Shown piece after piece: positions 1 to 6,194 of a stretch of 11,050 nt of DNA. Both the position numbers and the translations under genes were made by a program. Source of the stretch: Ramlibacter sp. (GTDB taxonomy: Bacteria > Pseudomonadota > Gammaproteobacteria > Burkholderiales > Burkholderiaceae_C); contig JAQGMT010000288.1 of the NCBI GenBank assembly GCA_028292185.1, positions 1 through 11,050 on the forward strand, read 5' to 3'. The notes under the pieces are model-generated. The model ran no database searches. It was not told where the DNA came from and saw only the letters and a program-made list of their open reading frames with translations. Position 1 is the first letter of the stretch. Each line of letters opens with the position of its first letter.

Positions 1-20
1 CCTCACCGGAGCCGACCCGC

Positions 21-443
21 ATGAACAAGCCCACTTCTCCTCCTTCGACGCCCGAAGGTGGCAATCGCCGCGTGCTGATCCTCGGCGACGGCGGCGACAC
101 CACCGTGCAGGTGCTCGAATTCCTCGAGCAGATGGGAATGGAGTCGGCCATCCTCGACACGCCCTCGGTCGAGCGGCTCGATTCATTGCGCGACGCCGCG
201 TTCGCCTTGCTGATGCCGTCCCCGGACAACGAAGGCGCAGCCACCATGCTGGCCATCGGCTTCATGCTGGCGGCGCTGGGACGCCAGCGCATCTGCCTGC
301 TGGCCGCCCCGGATCAGGCGACGTCGAGCGTGCTTAACGGTGTGCTGCGCGTTGCGCCCGACGACGCCGGTGTGTGGCGCCTGCTGCTGGCGCGCGAGAT
401 GAAGCGCGCCGGCCTGGACGTGGACCTGAACAAGGCGCTGTGA
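21..443 (+). CDS. Small TIR-like nucleotide-binding protein (CAP12/Pycsar-effector TIR family), probably catalytically altered
   Basis: This 140-residue protein resembles the stand-alone TIR-like domain family (PF10137), whose enzymatic members cleave NAD+ in antiphage signalling. The C-terminal signature is clear: AGVWRLLLAREMKRAGLDVD at 116-135 followed by LNKAL, matching the family's G-A-W-R...A-R-E-L-K..G..V-D-x-N-K pattern. A beta strand at 17-22 leads to GDGGD (22-26), where the family usually has a V-H-G-x-D loop. The helix that normally reads F-E-L-G-Y-F, carrying the catalytic Glu, aligns with LAIGFM (77-82), so Glu is replaced by Ala78; LGR (86-88) follows in register. The ATG has a GGAG nine bases upstream. 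No signal peptide or membrane segment is visible, so it should be cytoplasmic. A Bug receptor follows after 38 bp, an unusual partner for a defence effector. The family call is from remembered motifs; the loss of NADase activity is inference. Confidence 0.8.
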   Translation: MNKPTSPPSTPEGGNRRVLILGDGGDTTVQVLEFLEQMGMESAILDTPSVERLDSLRDAAFALLMPSPDNEGAATMLAIGFMLAALGRQRICLLAAPDQATSSVLNGVLRVAPDDAGVWRLLLAREMKRAGLDVDLNKAL

Positions 444-481
444 AGGCGCCGCATCATTTCTGATTAAAGGAGACGAAGTAC

Positions 482-1459
482 ATGAACATCCGTCATTGCA
501 TCCGAGCTGGCGCTCGCATCGCGGCCACGCTGGCCGCACTCGCGCTGGCCGCGCCGGTCGCGTTCGCGCAGGCCTGCCCCGAGAAGAACATCCAGTACTA
601 CCAGGGCTTTCCGCCCGGCGGCGAGTCGGATATTTCAGCGCGCCATCAGCAGTTGTTGCTCAAGAAACGCTGCCCGAACGTCGACACCATCGTGCAATAC
701 AAGACCGGTGCGGGCGGCGGCTTGCTGTGGTCGCAGATCAACCAGTTTCCTGGCGATGGCCTCAACGTGATCGGCATCAACCTGCCGCACATCGTGTTCC
801 AGCCGATCGAAGGCACGGTGCAATACAAGACGGCCGACATCACGCCGGTTTTCTGGTTCCACTTCACGCCCGACGCGCTGGTGGTGCCTGAGGGCAGCCC
901 GTACAAGACCTTCCAGGAATTCATCGCCGCCGCGAAGAAGGCGCCCGGCAAGATGAGCCTCGGCGGCTCGGGCCTGAACTCGGCCAATCACGCCTCGCAC
1001 GAGCGCCTGAACGCGGAGTTCGGCATCAAGAGCACCTACATCCCGTACAAGGGCACGGGCGACATGTCCGTCGCGGTGCTCGGCAGCCAGATCGACGGCG
1101 CGGTCACGTACACCGCTTTCGCCATCAACAACAAGGGCAGGGTGCGCGCGCTGGCCGTCGCCATGGAAAAACGCCATCCGCTTCTGCCCGATGTGCCCAC
1201 CTTCCGTGAACTGGGCGTCGATTGGGTCGATGGCGCTTATCGCGGCATCGGCGTGCCGAAGTCCACGCCGCTGGCGGAGCGCAAGAAATTGTCGGACCTG
1301 TGGGCCGCGCTGAACAGCGAGCCGGAGATGAAAGAGCTGGCGGCCAAGAGCGGCTTCGAGCTGGTGAACGTGGGGCTCGACCAGATGGAGCCGTTCATGC
1401 GCGACAAGGCCAAGCTTTATACCGAGAGCGCCAAGCGGCTGAACCTGGGCGGCAAGTAA
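482..1459 (+). CDS. Divergent Bug-family (TctC-like) periplasmic solute-binding receptor
   Basis: At 325 residues this is the usual Bug/TctC length, and it should bind a carboxylate or similar small solute in the periplasm. A signal peptide covers about 1-29 (hydrophobic 13-28, cleavage probable after AFA or two residues later). The ligand loop FPPGGESD (43-50) and the GAGGG turn are retained, as are an IPYKG segment, an LPDVPTF segment and a GIGVPKSTP segment of lobe 2. The mature N-terminus is atypical: it begins CPEKNIQYY instead of the family's YPxKPIxLVVP, and a second Cys lies at 64 just before the strand leading to GAGGG, so Cys32 and Cys64 could form a disulfide. AAAGGAG sits nine bases before the ATG. 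It may be co-transcribed with the TIR-like gene upstream. No TctA/TctB genes are nearby. Ligand unknown. Confidence 0.92.
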   Translation: MNIRHCIRAGARIAATLAALALAAPVAFAQACPEKNIQYYQGFPPGGESDISARHQQLLLKKRCPNVDTIVQYKTGAGGGLLWSQINQFPGDGLNVIGINLPHIVFQPIEGTVQYKTADITPVFWFHFTPDALVVPEGSPYKTFQEFIAAAKKAPGKMSLGGSGLNSANHASHERLNAEFGIKSTYIPYKGTGDMSVAVLGSQIDGAVTYTAFAINNKGRVRALAVAMEKRHPLLPDVPTFRELGVDWVDGAYRGIGVPKSTPLAERKKLSDLWAALNSEPEMKELAAKSGFELVNVGLDQMEPFMRDKAKLYTESAKRLNLGGK

Positions 1460-1466
1460 GCCGCGC

Positions 1467-2438
1467 TCACTCCGAGGTGATGCCCGCCGCCTTGATGGTC
1501 TTGGTCCAGAAGGCGGTCTCGCGCTTCACCAGCGCGTCCAGCTCGGCCGGCGGCGCATAGCGGATGTCGATGCCCGCCGCGTCGGCCCGGGCCTTGGTCT
1601 CGGGCAGCGCCATCACCTGCTTGATGCCCGCCGACAGCTTCGCTATCACGTCCGGCGGCGTGCCCGCCGGTGCGAAGATGCCCACCCAGGCTTCGAGCTC
1701 GAAGCCATTCAGCCCGGCTTCGGCCGTGGTCGGCACGTTCGGCAAGCCCGGGTGCCGCGTCTTGCCGGTGACGGCCAGGCCTTTCAGCTTGCCAAGCTGC
1801 ACGTACTGCATCACCGAAGGCGGCGTGGTGATGAACACCTGCACCTGTCCCGACAGCACATCCTGGATCGCCGCGCCCGAGCCGCGGTAGGGAATGTGGA
1901 CCATGCTGGTGCCGGTGGTCATCTTGAACATCTCGGTGCCCACGTGCGACAGCGAGCCGGTGCCTTGCGACGCATAGCTCAATCGTCCGGGATTCTTCTT
2001 CAGGTAAGCGATGAACTCGCCCAGGGTGTTGGCCGGAATCGAAGGATGAACCGCGATCACGTTGGTGGCGGACGTGATCAAGGCCACCGGCACCAGGTCG
2101 GATTGCGCCCATGGCACCTTGGAACTGAGTGCGTGATTGCCCACGTGGTAGGCCGAGTACGACGTGAGCAGCGTGTAGCCATCGGGCTGCGCCCGCGCCA
2201 CCTGGCTGTAGGCGATGTTGCCGCTGGCGCCGCCCTTGTTGTCGATGATGATGGACTGGCCCAGCAGGCGCGAGAGCGGCTCGCTCAGGAGCCGTGCCGA
2301 ACTGTCGACCAGGCCGCCCGGCGGATTGGGCACCACCAGCGTGATCGGTTTGCTCGGGTAAGTCTGGGCCTGGCAAACACCGGCCAGGAAGACGGCGCAG
2401 GCGGCCAGCGCCAGGCGCAGGATTGCCGTTGTTTTCAT
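1467..2438 (-). CDS. Bug-family (TctC-like) periplasmic solute-binding receptor
   Basis: This 323-residue receptor is a standard member of the tripartite tricarboxylate transporter binding-protein family. The chosen ATG at 2438 is preceded by GAGGAG with six bases of spacing and starts a clean signal peptide (MKTTAILRLALAACAVFLAG, cleavage after VCQA at residue 24). An ATG 45 bp further upstream would add 15 residues that spoil the signal peptide. After cleavage come the family landmarks: YPSKPITLVVPNPPGG, the DNKGGASGNIA loop, ARAQPDGYTLL, the IPYRGSGAAIQD segment that closes over ligand, LPNVPTTAEAG and GIFAPAGTP. The gene is divergent from the glycerate kinase (52 bp apart) and convergent with the first Bug gene (7 bp between stop codons). 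Co-regulation with the kinase is possible but not shown. The ligand cannot be read from sequence. Confidence 0.95.
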   Translation of the reverse strand: MKTTAILRLALAACAVFLAGVCQAQTYPSKPITLVVPNPPGGLVDSSARLLSEPLSRLLGQSIIIDNKGGASGNIAYSQVARAQPDGYTLLTSYSAYHVGNHALSSKVPWAQSDLVPVALITSATNVIAVHPSIPANTLGEFIAYLKKNPGRLSYASQGTGSLSHVGTEMFKMTTGTSMVHIPYRGSGAAIQDVLSGQVQVFITTPPSVMQYVQLGKLKGLAVTGKTRHPGLPNVPTTAEAGLNGFELEAWVGIFAPAGTPPDVIAKLSAGIKQVMALPETKARADAAGIDIRYAPPAELDALVKRETAFWTKTIKAAGITSE

Positions 2439-2444
2439 ATTTGT

Positions 2445-2450
2445 CTCCTC
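2445..2450 (-). promoter_or_regulatory. Ribosome binding site that fixes the start of the second Bug gene
   Basis: Read on the minus strand this is GAGGAG, followed by six bases and then the ATG at 2438. It is a near-ideal Shine-Dalgarno site and rules out the longer in-frame start at 2483. Confidence 0.8.
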
Positions 2451-2490
2451 GGCGTGTGCCGTTACAGGCCAGTACGATAGCATTCAGTCG

Positions 2491-3837
2491 ATGAAAGCGC
2501 CCGACCCCCGCACGCAACCGCGCGGCTTCCTCGAACACCTGTACCAGGCGGCGGTGCGCCGCGCTCTGCCGCTGCACAACACGGCGGCCTTCCTGCCGCC
2601 GCCGCCGAAGGGGCGCACCATCGTGCTGGGCGCCGGCAAGGCGGGCGCTGCGATGGCGCATGCCGTGGAAGCGCTGTGGCCGGCCGGCGCCTCGCTCGAA
2701 GGATTGGTGGTCACGCGCTATGGCCACGTGCCGCCGCGCCCGCCGGGGCTCAAGCAGCGCATCGAGATCGTCGAGGCTTCGCACCCGGTGCCCGACCAGG
2801 CGGGGCTGAACGCCGCCCAGCGCATCCTCGCGCTGGCACACGAAGCTCGCGCCGGTGACCTCGTGCTGTGCCTGATATCGGGCGGCGCTTCCTCCTTGCT
2901 CACCTTGCCGGCCGAGGGGCTCACCTTGCACGACAAGCAGCGCATCAACCAGCAACTGCTCGATAGCGGCGCCGGCATCGGCGAGATGAATTGCGTGCGC
3001 AAGCATTTGTCGCGGATCAAGGGCGGACGGCTGGCGGCGGCTTGCGCGCCGGCGCAGGTGGTGACGCTCGCCATCAGCGATGTACCGGGCGACGATCCGT
3101 CCATCATCGGCAGCGGCCCCACGGTGCCCGACGCCAGCAGCTGCGCCGAAGCCATCGCCATCCTGCTGCGCTACGGGATCGAAGTGCCGGGCGCGATCAT
3201 GAGCTTGCTGGAGCAAGGCGCACTCGAAACACCGAAGCCCGGCGACGCGGTTTTCGCGGGGCATGCGGTGCATTTGATCGCCACGCCCCAGCAGTCGCTG
3301 GAAGCAGCCGCCGAGGCCGCGCGCGCTGTCGGGGTGGAGGCGCACATCCTCAGCGACGAAATCGAAGGCGAGTCGCGCGAAGTGGCCAAGGTGCACGCCG
3401 CGTTGGCGCGAGCCGTGGCGCGCAAGGGCCAGCCGTTTCGCAAGCCCTGCGTGATCCTCTCGGGCGGTGAAACCACGGTGACGATGCAGCGGCGGCGCGA
3501 AACGCCGGGCGCGGGCACTGGCGGCAATGCGTCGCTGCCTCCCGGCCGGGGCGGGCGGGCCGGCGAATTCTGCATGGGGATCGCCCAGGCATTGCAGGGT
3601 GAGGCGAACATCTGGGCGCTGGCCGCCGACACCGACGGCATCGACGGCGTCGAAGACAACGCCGGCGCCTTCGTCGCGCCCGACACGCTGGAGCGCGCGC
3701 AGGCGCAAGGCATGAATGTGGCAAGCTTCCTCGACCGCAACGACGCGTACGGCTACTTCAGCGCGCTGGGCGATCTGGTGATCACCGGGCCGACGCACAC
3801 CAACGTCAACGATTTCCGCGCGCTGCTGATCTTGTGA
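2491..3837 (+). CDS. ttuD: Type-2 (MOFRL family) glycerate 2-kinase, TtuD/GckA-like
   Basis: The 448-residue protein should phosphorylate D-glycerate to 2-phosphoglycerate in the cytoplasm, feeding glycolysis from glyoxylate, tartrate or hydroxypyruvate routes. Members are often mislabelled hydroxypyruvate reductase. The N-terminal DUF4147 domain shows GAGKA (47-51), EASHPVPD (95-102), the SGGASSLL loop (130-137), MNCVRKHLSRIKGG (166-179) and SDVPGDDPSIIGSGPT (196-211). The C-terminal MOFRL domain shows SGGETTVT (324-331), GRGGR (352-356), ADTDGIDG (379-386) and NVNDFRALLI at the end. An insertion of roughly ten or more residues rich in Arg, Gly and Pro appears at 333-351, where most relatives go almost directly from TTVT to GRGGR. 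No Shine-Dalgarno is visible before the ATG and no other in-frame start lies in the 52-bp gap, so translation may be weakly initiated or leaderless. GckA is the alternative name. Confidence 0.93.
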   Translation: MKAPDPRTQPRGFLEHLYQAAVRRALPLHNTAAFLPPPPKGRTIVLGAGKAGAAMAHAVEALWPAGASLEGLVVTRYGHVPPRPPGLKQRIEIVEASHPVPDQAGLNAAQRILALAHEARAGDLVLCLISGGASSLLTLPAEGLTLHDKQRINQQLLDSGAGIGEMNCVRKHLSRIKGGRLAAACAPAQVVTLAISDVPGDDPSIIGSGPTVPDASSCAEAIAILLRYGIEVPGAIMSLLEQGALETPKPGDAVFAGHAVHLIATPQQSLEAAAEAARAVGVEAHILSDEIEGESREVAKVHAALARAVARKGQPFRKPCVILSGGETTVTMQRRRETPGAGTGGNASLPPGRGGRAGEFCMGIAQALQGEANIWALAADTDGIDGVEDNAGAFVAPDTLERAQAQGMNVASFLDRNDAYGYFSALGDLVITGPTHTNVNDFRALLIL

Positions 3838-3995
3838 ACGCTGCCCGGCCGCAGTGCCGCTGAGCAGGCATTTCCTACGGCATTCCCGGCTCGGGCCCGA
3901 CAGCAGTCAGTGCGGCATCGAGGCAAGGTACGCCCTGCAGCGCGACCTGCGGCGGGCGCACTGCGTGCCCATTCCCGCGCCGCAGAGGAACCGCC
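3838..3995. other. 158-bp intergenic region between glycerate kinase and RlpA-like gene
   Basis: I see no ORF with coding character and no hairpin plus T-tract here. It presumably holds the promoter of the RlpA-like gene, but no convincing -35/-10 pair could be picked out. The only clear element is AGAGGA at 3984-3989, which is the ribosome binding site of the next gene. Confidence 0.4.
3984..3989 (+). promoter_or_regulatory. Ribosome binding site supporting the GTG start of the RlpA-like gene
   Basis: AGAGGA lies six bases upstream of the GTG at 3996. It supports this non-ATG start, which also yields a complete signal peptide. Confidence 0.7.
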
Positions 3996-4478
3996 GTGAC
4001 GCATCTACGCCCCCAGCATCGCCTCGCCGCTTTCGGCATGCTTCTCGCACTTGCCGTCTGCGCGACGCCGGACGCATCTGCCGGGTCGGCCAGCTCCGAG
4101 CACCGCGCCGCATCCGGCAGCAAGCTGGACCGCAGCGGCCACGAGCGCGTCGGCAAGGCGAGTTTCTATGCGCGCAGATTTGCCGGCCGCAAGATGGCCA
4201 ACGGCAAACCGATGAACCCGCAGCGCGACATCGCCGCGAGCAAGACCCTGCCGCTGGGAACGACCGCCAAGGTCACCAACCTGGAAACCGGCCGCAGCGC
4301 GGTGGTCACCATCGAGGACCGCGGCCCGTACGTGAACGGGCGCATCGTCGATCTCTCGCCGTCCGCGGCCGAGAAGATCGGCCTGCATCGCGACGCCGGC
4401 ATCGCCACAGTGGCGGTGGCGCCGATCGAAGTACCGCTGGCCGACGGCACCGTGAAGCAGGGCGCCGGCGCGCGATAA
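3996..4478 (+). CDS. Small exported RlpA-like double-psi beta-barrel protein
   Basis: The 160-residue product starts at GTG with AGAGGA six bases upstream. A signal peptide spans 1-29 (hydrophobic 11-22, cleavage after DASA); Cys22 follows AV rather than a proper lipobox, so a free periplasmic protein is more likely than a lipoprotein. After a polar linker the RlpA-like barrel runs from about 53 to 142: GKASFYA, ANGKPMNP, ASKTLPLGTTAKVTNLETGR (81-100) and EDRGPYVNGRIVDLS (107-121). There is no C-terminal SPOR domain, so septal targeting as in E. coli or Pseudomonas RlpA is not expected. Compared with the lytic transglycosylase RlpA of Pseudomonas aeruginosa, the active-site Asp is kept (Asp108), but the Glu position is Lys71 and the His position is Ser82. 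It may bind rather than cut denuded peptidoglycan glycan strands. Convergent with the esterase gene, 50 bp away. Confidence 0.88.
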   Translation: MTHLRPQHRLAAFGMLLALAVCATPDASAGSASSEHRAASGSKLDRSGHERVGKASFYARRFAGRKMANGKPMNPQRDIAASKTLPLGTTAKVTNLETGRSAVVTIEDRGPYVNGRIVDLSPSAAEKIGLHRDAGIATVAVAPIEVPLADGTVKQGAGAR

Positions 4479-4528
4479 CTTCCCCCCTGGTCGCGCTGCT
4501 GCTTCTCGCGCAAACGGTCTCGCGACGC

Positions 4529-5695
4529 TCAGCGCCGGCTGAAAAAGTCCCAGATCAGATCGGTGGCCGAGAGCGCTTGCGATGGCGACGCGGAAGTGGA
4601 CGACGCCGCGCCACGCACGACTTTCCCGCCCGGCCACGTATGACCGCCGGTGTCGGTGGCGCACAGCTGCACTTCCGCTTTCCCGCGGCAGTACGAATAG
4701 ACCTCGCAGTACGATGCCGCCTTGTCCAGGATGTGCCGCGGCTGCGCGGTGCAGCCATCCAGCTGCGCCCACTTCGACATGGTGTCGCTCACCGACAGCG
4801 CCCGAGGCGCGCCGGGTGGGTCCACCGCATTCGGCCGGGCCGGGCCCGCGAACGGAATTTGCGGATCGTCCTTGGCGTGAATGTGCAGCACCGAGACCGG
4901 CGTGGCGGGGCTGCACTCGCGCGTGCGGTCGGTGGCGGCCACGGCGGCCACCGCGCGCCACAAGTCGGGCACTTCGCAGGCCAGCCGATAGGCCATCATC
5001 CCGCCATCGGAAATTCCGGCGGCGAAGATGCGAGCCCGGTCGATGCTCATCTGGCGGAACACATTGCCCACCACCTGGCGGATGAAGCCGACGTCATCAA
5101 CGTTCTGCGCGCGCGCCGAACCGCAGCACTCGCCTGCATTCCAGCTGGCGGGCTTGCCGGTTCCGTTGGGGAACACCGCGATGAAACCTTCGCGGTCCGA
5201 CTTGGCCTTCAGGCCATAGGCGGGCTCGTTGCCCAGCAGGTCGGCGTTGTTGGCGCCGCCGTGCAGCATCACCACCAAGGCCGCGGGCGAAGCGAGGTTG
5301 TACGAGGGCGGCACGTGAACCACGTAGGTTCGAGTCAGCCCGCCATGCTGGACGGCGAAAGCGTGATCGCCCGGCCGGGTGATGGTGGACTCGGTGTCGG
5401 TGCTGAATTTTGGCTCTGCGGCCTGTACCACGCGAGGCGGCTGCGGCTTGGCTGCGGCTTTGGCCGCGGGCTTCTTTTTCGCAGGCGGCTTCTTCGCGCT
5501 GGCGGCCTTCTTCGGCACCGGTTTTTTAGTCGCTTGCTGCTTGCTGGCCGGCGCGCCCGCCGCGGCGTCTTGCGCCGAGGCAGGCGGGGGGGCGAACGCC
5601 AGGCCGCAGGCCGCGACCAGCAGCGCGCCCAGCGCGCGTGCAAGCCGACCGCGCGATGTCCGTGCCGCTGCTAGATTGCTTATAGGCAGCCGCAT
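4529..5695 (-). CDS. Exported LpqC/PHB-depolymerase-family esterase with a Lys/Ala/Pro-rich N-terminal linker
   Basis: This 388-residue alpha/beta-hydrolase belongs to the Esterase_PHB (LpqC) group, which includes polyhydroxybutyrate depolymerases and feruloyl or acetyl esterases. The start at 5695 lies 7 bp after the cupin stop codon; a longer ORF would overlap that gene. The export signal is 1-41 with two readings: signal peptidase I cleavage after ASA41, or lipoprotein processing at the lipobox VAAC (27-30). Residues about 50-87 form a strongly basic linker with twelve lysines among alanines and prolines. The catalytic domain shows the oxyanion strand VVMLHGG (141-147), nucleophile Ser229 in GISDGG, Asp277 in HAKDDPQIPF and His352 in GGHTWPGG. 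Several paired cysteines (190, 191, 240, 261, 315, 330, 336, 345) suggest periplasmic disulfides. It is last in a run with hydrolase, Bug receptor and cupin. Substrate unknown. Confidence 0.92.
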   Translation of the reverse strand: MRLPISNLAAARTSRGRLARALGALLVAACGLAFAPPPASAQDAAAGAPASKQQATKKPVPKKAASAKKPPAKKKPAAKAAAKPQPPRVVQAAEPKFSTDTESTITRPGDHAFAVQHGGLTRTYVVHVPPSYNLASPAALVVMLHGGANNADLLGNEPAYGLKAKSDREGFIAVFPNGTGKPASWNAGECCGSARAQNVDDVGFIRQVVGNVFRQMSIDRARIFAAGISDGGMMAYRLACEVPDLWRAVAAVAATDRTRECSPATPVSVLHIHAKDDPQIPFAGPARPNAVDPPGAPRALSVSDTMSKWAQLDGCTAQPRHILDKAASYCEVYSYCRGKAEVQLCATDTGGHTWPGGKVVRGAASSTSASPSQALSATDLIWDFFSRR

Positions 5696-5702
5696 CGAGC
5701 GC

Positions 5703-6194
5703 TCAACCGAATGCGTTGAGCGTCTTGCCGCCCGCCTGCACCGGATTCGCATGCACCAGGATCACGGCCATCACGCAAGACTCGCTGCCGCGGTTGATCC
5801 AGTTGTGCACGGTGCCGCGTTGCACCATCACGTCGCCCGCTTTCAGGTGCACCGTTTCGCCGTCGTCAAGGTCCATGTCGATCTCGCCCGACATCACCAC
5901 GATGTAATCGATGGAGTCGGTGCGATGCACGCGCCGCGCGAGGCCCGGCTTGAAATCGAGGATGCGGAACACGCTGCCGTTCTCGATCATCGTGAACTTG
6001 CCTTCGCGCTGGCCGCCGTCGGCCTGGCCGGAGTTGTCGGCCGGCACCGTGTCGGTGGTCCAGATGTTGCACGCGTAGCCGTTGGGGCGGCCCTCGGCGA
6101 AGTTGGTGCAGACCTCGTCGATCTTGACGATGGCCTTGCCTTGTTCGTCGTGGCCCGTGACCACGCGGCGGATTTTCGGATTGTTCATGTTCAT
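5703..6194 (-). CDS. Single-domain cupin protein
   Basis: The 163-residue cytoplasmic protein has one cupin barrel at about 75-146. Motif 1 is present but modified: G84...H90-x-Thr92...Asp96...G103, where the canonical pattern has HxH and Glu. Motif 2 is GDVMVQRGTVHNWIN (120-134), with His130 and Asn134 retained. Possible metal ligands are therefore His90, Asp96 and His130. The first about 70 residues, ending in the TMIENGS strand, form an N-terminal extension seen in cupins near Bug receptor genes. The ATG at 6194 overlaps the stop codon of the Bug gene in an ATGA, pointing to coupled translation; a second ATG lies two codons inside. The reaction is unknown; decarboxylase, dioxygenase or isomerase roles are all known for such cupins, and a sensor or binding role is also possible. 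Confidence 0.9.
   Translation of the reverse strand: MNMNNPKIRRVVTGHDEQGKAIVKIDEVCTNFAEGRPNGYACNIWTTDTVPADNSGQADGGQREGKFTMIENGSVFRILDFKPGLARRVHRTDSIDYIVVMSGEIDMDLDDGETVHLKAGDVMVQRGTVHNWINRGSESCVMAVILVHANPVQAGGKTLNAFG

Noticed and set aside
2473..2478. TACGAT as a -10 box for the glycerate kinase gene.
   Set aside because: No -35 element at proper spacing could be found, so a promoter call is not supported.
2439..2483. Fifteen-residue N-terminal extension of the second Bug receptor.
   Set aside because: It places polar residues before the signal peptide, whereas the ATG at 2438 has an ideal ribosome binding site.
1417..3798. A 793-codon open frame on the minus strand antisense to the glycerate kinase and running through the second Bug gene in another frame.
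   Set aside because: It is rich in Arg, Ala and Gly with no recognisable domain, and opposes two genes with clear family motifs; long antisense frames are expected at this GC content.
4479..4528. GTCGCG at 4490-4495 and CGCGAC at 4521-4526 as a two-way terminator between the convergent RlpA-like and esterase genes.
   Set aside because: Only six pairs with a long loop and no T-tract on either strand; simple GC-rich chance repeats fit as well.
3854..5674. A 606-codon open frame on the plus strand across the RlpA-like gene and antisense to the esterase.
   Set aside because: Arg/Gly/His-rich composition without motifs; the RlpA-like and esterase frames carry complete active-site patterns.
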